From assembly GCA_947626775.1 (NCBI GenBank), contig CANQTL010000022.1:1-52401 (forward strand): a stretch of 52,401 nucleotides of DNA, in the 5' to 3' direction. The notes under the pieces were generated by a model. That model was not told the origin of the DNA. It ran no database searches and saw only the letters and a program-made list of their open reading frames with translations. Positions 27,018-35,129 of the stretch are shown in pieces (the stretch's first letter is position 1; each line of letters starts with the position of its first letter). The translations under genes were made by a program, and so were the position numbers. The stretch comes from an uncultured Lachnospiraceae bacterium (GTDB lineage Bacteria; Bacillota; Clostridia; Lachnospirales; Lachnospiraceae).

Positions 27018-28466
27018 TCACAGCAGGGGCCTGCGCAATCCTTTCGGATAGTGGTTTTTCATCTGCCCGCCTGCCGCTTTGCCGAACCCCAGCGAAAAGC
27101 CCTGCACCGTCAGCAGATACCAGCCCTTCAGCGCTGGATCCACGGCGAATGTCTCGCCGCGCACATAGGCTGCCGCCTCCCCGGGCGTCATCTGATAACT
27201 TTTGCCCACAGCCTCCGGGCGCAGGGCAAGCGCCAGCGCGTGGGACGGTCTGAATCTGTCCTTCTCACAAAAACCGAGCTGCAGCCCCGGCCTTTCGAGC
27301 CGGATGCCGTCAAGCGGTATCATTTCCTCCGGCGTCAGATAGAGCGCATCTCCGAAATTCTGCGTCACCCGCCCTGCGAACAGAGTTTCCGCGCCGTCCT
27401 CTGTCAGCCCCAGTTCCCGATACAGGAAATCGGTGACAGCTTTCTCCCTCGCCTCCGACGCGTCTGCTCCCTTGCCGGCGCGCCTGCCGTTTCCACCGCC
27501 GCTCTTATTCTTCCTGCTCCTGCCGTCAGCGCGCCGCGCGCACAGCCCGTCCTCCGTCCTGCGCCCGCCCGCATATGCCGCATCCGCCTGTCCCGCTCTG
27601 CGAAACCGCGCCGCGAAGTGCCCCTCGCCCTCCGCGAGATGAGGCATGAGCCGCACGGGTGCTCCCTCCAGCGCATATTCCGGATGCAGCGCCAGGAAAC
27701 CGCCGACCATATCCTCGTCCTCCGCCACAGAGAAGGTACAGGTGGAGTAGACCAGCACGCCGCCCGGGCGTACGGTCAGCGCCGCCTGTTCCAGGATCTC
27801 CCGCTGTCTCGCGGCACACATGGCCACATTCTCTTCACTCCACTCGGCGACCGCTGTCTCTTCCTTGCGGAACATTCCTTCCCCGGAGCAGGGCGCATCC
27901 ACCAGCACTCTGTCGAAGAACCCCGGAAAAAGCGCCGCGATCCGCTCCGGCTCTTCCCTGCAGACCACACAGTTGGCAGCGCCCATCCTCTCGATATTCT
28001 GCGACAGGACTCTGGCCCTGGACGGCGCCACCTCGTTGGCCACGAGCAGACCCGCTCCTCGCATCCTGCCTGCAATATGGGTGCTCTTGCCGCCCGGCGC
28101 GGCGCACAGATCCAGAATGCGCTCTCCCGGCTGCGGATCCAGGAGCGGCGTCACCGCCATGGCGCTGGGTTCCTGAATATAATAGGCTCCCGCCTCGTGC
28201 AGCATATGTCTGCCGGGCTGTGCCGCCGGCTCGTAGTAAAAGCCTTCCTCCGCCCAGGGGACGCTGCGCAGCGCAAAGGGCATCCGCTGCAGAAAATCCT
28301 CCCGCTTCGCCTTGAGGGGATTGTACCGCAGGCCGTAAGTCCGCTCCCTGTCATAGCTGGCCGCGAACGCCTCGTAATCCGAACCGAGCTGTCTCTTCAT
28401 TCTCTCAAGGAAGGCCGCCGGCAGTTTTGCGGCCGGCTTTTTCTCTTCGTATCTATCCCGTTCCAT
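27018..28466 (-). CDS. RsmF/NOL1-NOP2-Sun family rRNA m5C methyltransferase
   Basis: This S-adenosylmethionine-dependent enzyme of about 482 residues probably methylates cytosine-5 in rRNA. The N-terminal segment LPAAFLERMKRQLGSDYEAF and the catalytic core are typical of RsmF-like proteins: DLCAAPGGKSTHIAGRM (SAM site), VDAPCSGEGMFRK (motif IV Cys) and YSTCTFSVAEDE (motif VI Cys, the nucleophile). An Arg/Gly/Asp-rich insert (about residues 330-380) is unusually low in complexity. A C-terminal pre-PUA/PUA-like domain follows. The start is taken at 28466, where a -10 box sits only six bases upstream, raising the possibility of a leaderless mRNA. The frame is open to 28640. Confidence 0.9.
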   Translation of the reverse strand: MERDRYEEKKPAAKLPAAFLERMKRQLGSDYEAFAASYDRERTYGLRYNPLKAKREDFLQRMPFALRSVPWAEEGFYYEPAAQPGRHMLHEAGAYYIQEPSAMAVTPLLDPQPGERILDLCAAPGGKSTHIAGRMRGAGLLVANEVAPSRARVLSQNIERMGAANCVVCREEPERIAALFPGFFDRVLVDAPCSGEGMFRKEETAVAEWSEENVAMCAARQREILEQAALTVRPGGVLVYSTCTFSVAEDEDMVGGFLALHPEYALEGAPVRLMPHLAEGEGHFAARFRRAGQADAAYAGGRRTEDGLCARRADGRSRKNKSGGGNGRRAGKGADASEAREKAVTDFLYRELGLTEDGAETLFAGRVTQNFGDALYLTPEEMIPLDGIRLERPGLQLGFCEKDRFRPSHALALALRPEAVGKSYQMTPGEAAAYVRGETFAVDPALKGWYLLTVQGFSLGFGKAAGGQMKNHYPKGLRRPLL

Positions 28467-28472
28467 GTGCAC

Positions 28473-28500
28473 AGTATAGCATACTCCCGGCGTGAAACAA
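28473..28500 (-). promoter_or_regulatory. promoter abutting the methyltransferase start codon
   Basis: On the minus strand TTGTTT (28500-28495), 16 bases, TATACT (28478-28473), then GTGCAC and the ATG at 28466. The expected transcription start falls on or next to the A of the ATG. Confidence 0.5.
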
Positions 28501-28529
28501 AGCGCCTCCTGTTTTTTTGCGCAATTTTC

Positions 28530-28558
28530 TTGTAATATCCGTCCGCTTTCATTATAAT
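28530..28558 (+). promoter_or_regulatory. sigma-A promoter of putP
   Basis: TTGTAA (28530-28535), 17 bases, consensus TATAAT (28553-28558). It diverges from the methyltransferase promoter and lies 53 bases before the putP ATG. Confidence 0.8.
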
Positions 28559-28611
28559 AATAGCTGTGTGTTTTTTTAAGCGAACTACGAATGAGAGGAG
28601 AATATGAAAAA

Positions 28612-30138
28612 ATGTCACAGATTTGTATTATCATTGCCATCGTTCTCTATCTGGCCGGCATGATCTATGTGGGCGTCCGTTTTTCCAAAACCAACGCCAG
28701 CGCCTCCGACTTCTATCTTGGAGGCCGCAAACTGGGTCCGCTCGTGACAGCCATGAGCGCCGAGGCCTCCGATATGAGCAGCTATCTGCTGATGGGCCTG
28801 CCCGGTCTGGCCTATCTGTCCGGCCTGGCCGATGTGGGCTGGACCGCCATCGGCCTGGCGGTGGGCACCTACGTCAACTGGCTGATCGTGTCCAGGCGGA
28901 TCCGCCGCTACACGAACCATGTGCATGCGCTGACCCTGCCCGACTTTTTCTCCAAGCGCTACGGCGACGACAGGAATATCCTGACCTGTGTGGCTGCCAT
29001 CGTCATCGTGATCTTCTTTATCCCTTACACCGCTTCCGGCTTCGCGGCCTGCGGCAAGCTGTTCAACACGCTGTTCGGGGTCAACTATATGGCGGCCATG
29101 CTGCTTAGCGCGGCGGTCATCGTGCTGTACTGTACCCTGGGCGGTTTCCTGGCGGTCAGCACCACAGACCTGATCCAGAGCATCACCATGACCATAGCCC
29201 TGGTGATCGTAATCTTTTTTGGTGTGAACAGCGCAGGCGGTCTTGACACCGTGATCGAAAATGCCAAAGCGCTGCCCGGCTACTTCAGCATGGTGCAGAC
29301 CTATGTGGCCGAGACCGGCGAGAGCGCTCCTTACGGCGCACTCTCCATCGCCTCCATGATGGCGTGGGGGCTGGGTTACTTCGGTATGCCTCACATCCTG
29401 CTGCGCTTTATGGCAATCGAGGATGAAAACAAGCTGAAACTGTCCAGAAGAATCGCTTCCATATGGGTAGTGATCGCCATGGCCATCGCGGTCTTCATCG
29501 GCGTGATCGGCTACAGTATGTCCAAGGCGTCTGTTATTCCGATGCTGCAGGGCAGCGACACCGAGACGGTCATCATACAGATCGCCTCCGTCCTGAGCAA
29601 GTACAACGTGCTGACCGCCCTGTTAGCCGGCGTCATTCTGGCGGGCATCCTGGCGGCCACCATGTCCACCGCGGACTCCCAGCTTCTGGCCGCGGCCTCC
29701 AGCATCTCCCAGAACCTCTTACAGGATTTCGGCGGGAAGAAACTGGACACGAAAACTTCTGTTAAAATAGCGCGCGTTACCGTAATTGTGATCTCTCTGA
29801 TCGCCGTGGTGCTGGCCTCCGATCCGAACAGCTCCATCTTCAAGATCGTGTCCTTCGCCTGGGCAGGCTTCGGCGCGGCCTTCGGACCGGTCGTGCTCTG
29901 CGCGCTGTTCTGGAAGCGCTCGAATAAACAGGGCGCGCTCTGCGGCATGATCGCCGGCGGCGCCATGGTATTCATCTGGAAGTACGGCATCGCCAGATTA
30001 GGCGGCGCGTTCGCCATCTACGAGCTTCTGCCCTCCTTCCTGGCAGCCGTCGTTGTCAACGTGGTCGTCTCGCTTCTGACCGCAGCGCCGGATGAAAAGA
30101 TCATGAAGACTTTCGAGGAAGTGAACGGGAAGAACTGA
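28612..30138 (+). CDS. putP: sodium/solute symporter, PutP-like (proline)
   Basis: This 508-residue, multi-helix protein belongs to the sodium:solute symporter (SSS) family. It starts with a membrane helix (IIIAIVLYLAGMIYVGVRFS) followed by DFYLGGRKLGPLVTAMSAEA, the SSS signature region. The segment SDMSSYLLMGLPGLAYLSGL and GILAATMSTADSQLLAAAS (sodium-site Ser/Thr region of helix 8) match PutP proline carriers best. Substrate assignment is by similarity only. The ATG at 28612 has AGAGGAG about 11 bases upstream; a second ATG at 28591 is part of that ribosome-binding stretch. The gene is monocistronic and convergent with the gene at 30167; only weak inverted repeats lie between them. Confidence 0.92.
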   Translation: MSQICIIIAIVLYLAGMIYVGVRFSKTNASASDFYLGGRKLGPLVTAMSAEASDMSSYLLMGLPGLAYLSGLADVGWTAIGLAVGTYVNWLIVSRRIRRYTNHVHALTLPDFFSKRYGDDRNILTCVAAIVIVIFFIPYTASGFAACGKLFNTLFGVNYMAAMLLSAAVIVLYCTLGGFLAVSTTDLIQSITMTIALVIVIFFGVNSAGGLDTVIENAKALPGYFSMVQTYVAETGESAPYGALSIASMMAWGLGYFGMPHILLRFMAIEDENKLKLSRRIASIWVVIAMAIAVFIGVIGYSMSKASVIPMLQGSDTETVIIQIASVLSKYNVLTALLAGVILAGILAATMSTADSQLLAAASSISQNLLQDFGGKKLDTKTSVKIARVTVIVISLIAVVLASDPNSSIFKIVSFAWAGFGAAFGPVVLCALFWKRSNKQGALCGMIAGGAMVFIWKYGIARLGGAFAIYELLPSFLAAVVVNVVVSLLTAAPDEKIMKTFEEVNGKN

Positions 30139-30166
30139 GCAATGAGATAAAACAAGGCAGGGAAAT

Positions 30167-30805
30167 TTATCTGCCGAGAGTTGTGTACTGTCCGTTCCTG
30201 TCATAGGAATCCAGCAGATAATGATTTTCCGCCTGCATGGACAGCGCCTCTTCCTTACTGACATAGCGCGTGCCCCGCTTCGGCTGCTCAGGCTGCCTGC
30301 GGGGCGCGTTTTTTGACCGCCGCAGATCTGCTCTGCCTGCGGACTGCCAACCGGACAGCCTGTCCCGCGCCGTTCGATTCTTTCGGACGCCGCTTACAAG
30401 TTTCCCCACAGTCCGGCGCAGGCGGGAAACCGCACTGTATACAGCCGGCGGCAGAACCGACAAAGCGGCGCGTTCCGCGCCGCTTATCCTGTCTTCCACG
30501 CTGTCATAAGCAGTTGACATAACTTTATTTTCTGCGGCCTTGCTGCCGCCGTCCGCCGCAAGACCGTCCACGCCGAACCCGCCCTTCCGATAATTGCTTT
30601 TCGTTCTCTCTGACGGCACATAGCCGAGGCCTTCCGCCTGCAGCGCGGCGTTGGCGGAGACCGCCTGTAACGGCTGTGATTTTATCGGCGCCGCCGCGCC
30701 CGTTTTCGCCGTGTCAAGCGGCTTGTGGAAAGCCGACGTCTTCCATTGGCAGACATGGTAATCCGCCGTCTTCTGCTCCTGCTGGATCCAGTTCAGGACT
30801 TTCAT
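30167..30805 (-). CDS. uncharacterised basic protein in the LytTR-linked locus
   Basis: I do not recognise a domain in this 212-residue product. It starts MKVLNWIQQEQKTADYHVCQ, has an Ala/Gly-rich middle, a strongly basic segment (SRLRRTVGKLVSGVRKNR, then RADLRRSKNAPRRQPEQPKR), and a conserved-looking C-terminus (YVSKEEALSMQAENHYLLDS). There is no signal peptide or membrane helix. AAAGGAG precedes the ATG at 30805. It starts 20 bases after the FliD-like gene and so is very likely co-transcribed and functionally linked with it. Its sequence lies convergent to putP. The product could bind nucleic acid or act as an export partner, but neither is supported by a motif. Confidence 0.65.
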   Translation of the reverse strand: MKVLNWIQQEQKTADYHVCQWKTSAFHKPLDTAKTGAAAPIKSQPLQAVSANAALQAEGLGYVPSERTKSNYRKGGFGVDGLAADGGSKAAENKVMSTAYDSVEDRISGAERAALSVLPPAVYSAVSRLRRTVGKLVSGVRKNRTARDRLSGWQSAGRADLRRSKNAPRRQPEQPKRGTRYVSKEEALSMQAENHYLLDSYDRNGQYTTLGR

Positions 30806-30825
30806 GCCCTTGTTCTCCTTTGCGT

Positions 30826-31521
30826 CTAGCGGAAGAAATTAAAATAATTTCCGCTGCTTCCGTAATTGTCGAAGAGGCTGCTGTAAGCATTGCTGGCCTG
30901 CGCCTCCATATTGCGCTCCGCGCCGGCGGCCACAGAGTCCGCCCAGCTCGCCGCGCGGCTGACGAAGCCGTTACTGCCGCTCCACACTTTCTCCAACGTC
31001 TCCGCATCTGTGGCGGCAAGCGCTTTCTCATCCACGGTCAGCGTGCCGTCCGCGTTCCGCTTCACGCCGCACTTCGCCATCTCGGACGCATAGATATTGG
31101 AATAACTGTTGAGCTGGGTTCTGTAGAGCGTATCCGCCCGCGTTCCGGACTCCTTCAGATTGTCCAGCATACTGTTATACTGACTGACGAAGCCTTTGAC
31201 CGCCGACACGGCCTCCGAGATGTCACCGCTCTCCTTCGCCGCCGCGAAGAGAGATTTGCTCCCTGTGTCCGTCAGCTTCTCCGCGTAGTTCATCACCTGT
31301 TCCGCGTGATATTTCATGTTATAGTACAGCTTCTGCGTCTGCGCCGCCGACGCCGTATTTGAAGTCAGCAGATCCTTCCTGCTGCTCACGGAATTTAAGA
31401 GCGAACTCCGATTCGTCCGCTTATTCTTGCTGCTCCTGCTCAGCGCACGCTGCAGCAGGGAACTGCTGCTCGTATTGTTCGAGGCCAGATGACTGTTCAT
31501 ATAATTCCGGGGTACTCTCAT
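30826..31521 (-). CDS. uncharacterised protein with FliD-like C-terminal region
   Basis: The 231-residue product starts with a Ser/Asn-rich stretch (MRVPRNYMNSHLASNNTSSS) reminiscent of disordered flagellar export signals. Residues from about 100 onward (VSAVKGFVSQYNSMLDNLKE, then RNADGTLTVDEKALAATDAE and FVSRAASWADSVA) follow the C-terminal pattern of the flagellar cap protein FliD: helix, NRDGTL-like turn, and a short helix with VxKLF-like spacing. It is far shorter than FliD and lacks its outer domains. There is no classical signal peptide. AAGGAG precedes the ATG at 31521. LytTR-type repeats and a sigma-D-like -10 lie upstream (31621-31685). I infer a secreted or surface role linked to motility, unproven. 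Confidence 0.65.
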   Translation of the reverse strand: MRVPRNYMNSHLASNNTSSSSLLQRALSRSSKNKRTNRSSLLNSVSSRKDLLTSNTASAAQTQKLYYNMKYHAEQVMNYAEKLTDTGSKSLFAAAKESGDISEAVSAVKGFVSQYNSMLDNLKESGTRADTLYRTQLNSYSNIYASEMAKCGVKRNADGTLTVDEKALAATDAETLEKVWSGSNGFVSRAASWADSVAAGAERNMEAQASNAYSSLFDNYGSSGNYFNFFR

Positions 31522-31620
31522 GTGTATCCGCTCCTTCCGCTCTTTTCCTTTCTCCGGCAGACGTCCGGGCGCATGTCCGCGCCGTCGTCCGGCTTACAGC
31601 CCCGCTCTCCGCCTGCACTG

Positions 31621-31685
31621 TTTATATCGTCACGCTATGGCACGCCGAGAAGCGTTTTGTCACCAACCGCACCGTTTTAGTCACG
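31621..31685 (-). promoter_or_regulatory. LytTR-type direct repeat and promoter before the FliD-like gene
   Basis: GTGACTAAA and GTGACAAAA recur on the minus strand with a 21-base period (31684 and 31663). The opposite strand reads ACCGTTTT and AGCGTTTT, close to the LytTR half-site core. About 30 bases downstream lies TATAAA (31626-31621), overlapped by GACGATAT (31631-31624), a 7/8 match to the sigma-D -10. The -35 region (CTCGGC) is poor, as expected for an activator-dependent promoter. The first repeat overlaps the stop codon of the kinase gene. Confidence 0.5.
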
Positions 31686-33156
31686 AATCGCTCCCGCCCT
31701 GCAGCATGAGCGTCAGCACAAACCTGTCCTCCCTGGCCTCATACTGCATCGTACCGTAATACTTCTCCACACAGTTTCTCATATTGTTCATACCCAGCCC
31801 GTGCAGTTCCTCCGCCTTCGCCGTGACCGGCCTGCCGTCCTGAAACCGCACGGTCGCCCTGTCGTAAGTATTCTCTACCGTGAGAAAAAACATCCTGCCC
31901 TTCACATAGCTGTGAAAACGGATCTCTCTTCCGGCGGCCGCCGGCAGCCTGCGGCACGCCTCAATCGCATTGTCCAGCGCATTGTTCAGCAGGATGCCGA
32001 GATCAAACGCCTCGATTGCCAGACGCTCCGGATAGAGCAGATCCCCGTCCAGCGCAATGTGCTCCTGCGCGCATATCTGGTACTTACGGTTTAAAATAAC
32101 ATCCGTTACAGGATTGCCGGTGCTGAAACGGAGCGTCAGGCTGTCCGCCGCCCGCTGCATGTCCCGCAGATAGCGCCTGGCCTCCCGCTCCGTCTGTTCC
32201 GACAGTCTCCCGCCGTCCGCGCCGCTCGCCAGCAGCTGTTCCATATCCGCCACACAGTTGCTGATGTCATGGCGCATCCCCCGTATGCCGTCGTAGAGCT
32301 GCTCCAGTTCCCGGACATGCTCGGTCATATCCGTAAGCTGCTGTTTATAGAAGAGCAGACCGTTCTTCTGCTCTTCGGCCTGCACCAGCTCCGCGTAGAT
32401 CCTGCGGCTGAGCACGATACCCAGAAGACACAGCACGGATACGGCCGGTATGACGACGTACATGCTCCCGTGCCTGTCATACAGAAACTCAATCTCCGCT
32501 CCCTTCTGATAATAGAACAGGACGCGCCACGCGGCGCTGAGCACCATGCCGATCACGGGAATCAACAGCAGAAAGCGCAGTCCCTCCCTGCTCATCTCCG
32601 TCACCGGCGCGGTCTGATACCGCCTGAACAGACGGATGACCACATACATGCCCAGGGCGGTCGCCGCGCTGAAAATAAGCATTCCCCAGAACTGGATCCA
32701 GCCCGCGTACCGCATAAAGCCGTCCGGGTCCAGCTCCCCCGCGGCGGCCCTGTCATAAAGCCGCATATAACAGGCGTTTGTGCAAACCAGCCACAGAGTA
32801 TGCAGGGCAAACCTCACCATCTCCTTGATCGTGTGATAGACCAGGAGAAGATAAAGCTTGGCAAGCCTGCTGCCCTGGTACAGGACGTCCATCGCCGCGA
32901 AACCGCACAGGAAAATGACGGCAATGCTGATCAGGGAATGGCTGCTGACGCTCTGCATGTTCGCCGCGTCGCCAAGCAGTCTGTCAATCACCTGAAAGTA
33001 AGACAGCAGAAAGCTCACCAGAAACGCCTGCAAGAAAAAAAGTATCTTCCCCACGGAACGATACTTTTCTTTTAACGGGATAATATCTTTACACAAATAT
33101 AACAAAAGCGCGGCTCTTACGGAATATTCTGTCAAGTCCAGCATCAGATCTTTCAT
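31681..33156 (-). CDS. GHKL-type sensor histidine kinase (AgrC-like)
   Basis: The 491-residue product has about six to seven membrane segments in residues 10-250 as its sensor and a coiled-coil linker near 255-290. The phospho-acceptor His296 is in GMRHDISNC. A GHKL ATPase domain follows with LGILLNNALDNAIEACRR (N box) and LHGLGMNNMRNCVEKYYG (G box). Kinases of this type often sense peptides or membrane state. No AgrB/AgrD-like peptide-processing genes are in the window, so the signal is unknown. The ATG at 33156 has AAGGAG upstream and lies 4 bases after the response regulator stop, so the pair is co-translated. Confidence 0.93.
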   Translation of the reverse strand: MKDLMLDLTEYSVRAALLLYLCKDIIPLKEKYRSVGKILFFLQAFLVSFLLSYFQVIDRLLGDAANMQSVSSHSLISIAVIFLCGFAAMDVLYQGSRLAKLYLLLVYHTIKEMVRFALHTLWLVCTNACYMRLYDRAAAGELDPDGFMRYAGWIQFWGMLIFSAATALGMYVVIRLFRRYQTAPVTEMSREGLRFLLLIPVIGMVLSAAWRVLFYYQKGAEIEFLYDRHGSMYVVIPAVSVLCLLGIVLSRRIYAELVQAEEQKNGLLFYKQQLTDMTEHVRELEQLYDGIRGMRHDISNCVADMEQLLASGADGGRLSEQTEREARRYLRDMQRAADSLTLRFSTGNPVTDVILNRKYQICAQEHIALDGDLLYPERLAIEAFDLGILLNNALDNAIEACRRLPAAAGREIRFHSYVKGRMFFLTVENTYDRATVRFQDGRPVTAKAEELHGLGMNNMRNCVEKYYGTMQYEAREDRFVLTLMLQGGSDS

Positions 33157-33160
33157 ACGC

Positions 33161-33856
33161 CTACTCCTTCAGGAATCTGCAGTACAGCTTCACGAACTCA
33201 CCGTACTTCTGCTTCGCCAGATAGATCCTGTCCCCGCCCTCCACCGTGATGCTGTCGCGGTCATAGCCGCGGACTGCGGAGAGAGCGACCAGGTAGCCCC
33301 TGTGACAGCGGTAGAATCCCTCGCCCAGCACTTCCTCCAGATGATTCATGCGCTCATAGTATTCCAGACAGCCGCTTCTCGTATGCAGAACGACTTTGCG
33401 CCCGTTGTTCTCTGCATAGAGAATATCGTCCGCAGGAATCCGGTAATGACTTCCCTCGGCCTTCACCAGCAGATACCTCGGCGCGGCTTTTCTCTTTTCC
33501 ACCTCCTGGACGGCACGTTTCAGAACATCTGTCATTTTATCCTGATCCACCGGTTTCATCAGATAGTGGAAAGCGCCTACATCGAAGGCCTGAAACACCT
33601 GTTCCTTCACGCCTGTCACGAAGATCAGCAGGGCGTCCGTCAGCTCCTTCAGACGCCTCGCCGTCTCCATACCGTCCATACCCTCCATCGCGATATCAAG
33701 CAGTACGATGTCCGGCTGGTACCCTTCCTCCACGCTCTCGATCAACTTCGTCCCTGAATCAAATTCACATGTCTGCGCCTGAGAAAACTCTTTCTCAAGT
33801 AAGGTTCGAATCCGTTCTCTCCCTCTTACCTCGTCGTCACAAACCGCAATTCTCAT
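33161..33856 (-). CDS. LytTR-family response regulator
   Basis: The 231-residue product has a receiver domain with MRIAVCDDE, phospho-acceptor Asp54 in VLLDIAMEGMDG, and Lys in YLMKPVD. A LytTR DNA-binding domain starts near residue 130 (IPADDILYAENNGRKVVLHT, then EEVLGEGFYRCHRGYLVALS). LytTR regulators bind pairs of 9-bp sites about two helical turns apart, and such a pair lies before the FliD-like gene at 31651-31685. It forms an operon with the GHKL kinase. The upstream promoter resembles the sigma-D consensus. Its likely target is the neighbouring operon, by position and site. Confidence 0.94.
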   Translation of the reverse strand: MRIAVCDDEVRGRERIRTLLEKEFSQAQTCEFDSGTKLIESVEEGYQPDIVLLDIAMEGMDGMETARRLKELTDALLIFVTGVKEQVFQAFDVGAFHYLMKPVDQDKMTDVLKRAVQEVEKRKAAPRYLLVKAEGSHYRIPADDILYAENNGRKVVLHTRSGCLEYYERMNHLEEVLGEGFYRCHRGYLVALSAVRGYDRDSITVEGGDRIYLAKQKYGEFVKLYCRFLKE

Positions 33857-33907
33857 GCCCGCTCTATCCCCAGTCAGTATGCGTTATCTCTTTTCATTTC
33901 ATATCAT

Positions 33908-33934
33908 GTATCGGCACAATGCGGGAAATTTTTC
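33908..33934 (-). promoter_or_regulatory. sigma-D-like promoter of the regulator/kinase operon
   Basis: On the minus strand GAAA (33934-33931), 15 bases, GCCGATAC (33915-33908). This matches the sigma-D consensus TAAA-N15-GCCGATAT in 3/4 and 7/8 positions. It lies about 50 bases before the start codon at 33856, and no better sigma-A promoter was found there. Confidence 0.5.
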
Positions 33935-33936
33935 TT

Positions 33937-33951
33937 TTTCATGTCATGAAA
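33937..33951. promoter_or_regulatory. palindrome upstream of the response regulator
   Basis: TTTCATG-T-CATGAAA is a perfect 7-bp inverted repeat around one base, with a further CATG four bases beyond. It sits just upstream of the sigma-D-like -35 and after the stop of the coiled-coil gene. It could be an operator; it has too small a loop for a terminator. Confidence 0.35.
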
Positions 33952-33964
33952 CATGCTTTTTTTG

Positions 33965-35062
33965 TCACGAATAAGCCTCCAGCTTCGCCTCCACGATGCT
34001 GCCCTTGATATCCTCGTCCAGCAGATTCATCTTGTGCAGCATGGTCTTAATCTCCGACTGCGCTTCCCTCGTCGCACCGACGCCGCCGATGCCGGCTTCC
34101 GCCATACTGCCCAGCAGTTCTTCCTCCAGTCTGGCCCTCTCCTCGGCCTCCTTTCGGTCGTCCTCCTGCTCCTTTCGCTTCTCGCGGGTCTCGTCGATCC
34201 GCTGCTCCAGCTCCTCGGCCTTCTCCTGCCGCTGTTCGACTTTTTCCTCCTGCTCGGCCTTCTCCTCGGCTTTCTTCTTCGCCTCCTCGACCTGTTCCTC
34301 GAACTTCTGATCCACGTAGTCCGTCGCCTCGTCCGTCAGCATGCCGATCACTTCTCTGCTCGCGGCCTCCAGCACGATATCCGCTTTCTTCTGGGCCTTC
34401 ACCATCTCGTTGTTCTTGAGGCGCTCCAGCTTCGTCGAGCGGATGGCGGCGTTGTAAGCCCTGCTCTCCTCGTCGATCTGCGCGTTGCTTCTCTCGAATC
34501 TGCTCTGCTGCGCGTCGATGGACATGCACCGCTCCTGGTACTCCGTGAGACCGTTCTCATGAATCGCGGCTAGCCGCTCTTTCTCCTCCTCGGTGAGAAC
34601 GGGCCGGCGGCCATCCCGACCGACGCCGCTGATCCAATCCTGCTCTTTTTCCAGCAGCTTCAGATCCTGCTGCTCCTTAGAATTCTCGGCCACGCCGTAT
34701 TCCTGCCGCAGATTCTCCTTCCAGCCGTCCCGTTTTTCGATCTCTTCCCAGTTGGCCTCTTTCTCCGCCGCAAGCTCCGCCAGCCGGTCCCTGTAGCCGT
34801 CGAGACTCTGATCGAACCGTCTGTCGATATCCCAGGCGTCCTCGATCATCTTGAGCGCCTGCTTCTGCGCGTTCTGCTTTTTCTGCGCGATGAGATCGGA
34901 CTGCATGCAGAGCCCCAGGTCCCCCGCGAAAATGGTTTTGGTATCGCCCTTTTTCTGCGCTTTCTCACCCGCCTGCGCCGTCCGCGCCTCCTGGGCTCCC
35001 GGCGCGCCGCTGACGCTGACCGCCTGATTCTGGCTTTCGCCTGTCCCCGCCTGAATCTTCAT
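33965..35062 (-). CDS. long coiled-coil protein with TIFAGDL motif
   Basis: The 365-residue product starts with a Gln/Ala/Gly-rich, probably disordered stretch. It then has DTKTIFAGDLGLCMQSDLIA (about residues 40-60) and long helical segments from about 60 to 330, rich in Glu, Lys and Gln (for example EEQVEEAKKKAEEKAEQEEK), and ends with HKMNLLDEDIKGSIVEAKLE. No signal peptide or membrane helix is seen. I cannot assign a named family. AAGGAGG precedes the ATG at 35062. A perfect sigma-D-type -10 lies upstream (35130-35157), so expression should follow the motility sigma factor. It may be a structural or secreted partner of the two other unknowns in this locus. Confidence 0.7.
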   Translation of the reverse strand: MKIQAGTGESQNQAVSVSGAPGAQEARTAQAGEKAQKKGDTKTIFAGDLGLCMQSDLIAQKKQNAQKQALKMIEDAWDIDRRFDQSLDGYRDRLAELAAEKEANWEEIEKRDGWKENLRQEYGVAENSKEQQDLKLLEKEQDWISGVGRDGRRPVLTEEEKERLAAIHENGLTEYQERCMSIDAQQSRFERSNAQIDEESRAYNAAIRSTKLERLKNNEMVKAQKKADIVLEAASREVIGMLTDEATDYVDQKFEEQVEEAKKKAEEKAEQEEKVEQRQEKAEELEQRIDETREKRKEQEDDRKEAEERARLEEELLGSMAEAGIGGVGATREAQSEIKTMLHKMNLLDEDIKGSIVEAKLEAYS

Positions 35063-35129
35063 AGAATAACCTCCTTGTCTGTGACGGCAAAATCCCTTTC
35101 GCCGTATTCCGCTTACACTTCTGTCTTAT

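Noticed and set aside
31681..33856. An agr-type quorum-sensing system
   Set aside because: Kinase and regulator fit the type, but no AgrB-like protease or AgrD-like peptide gene is present in the flanking DNA.
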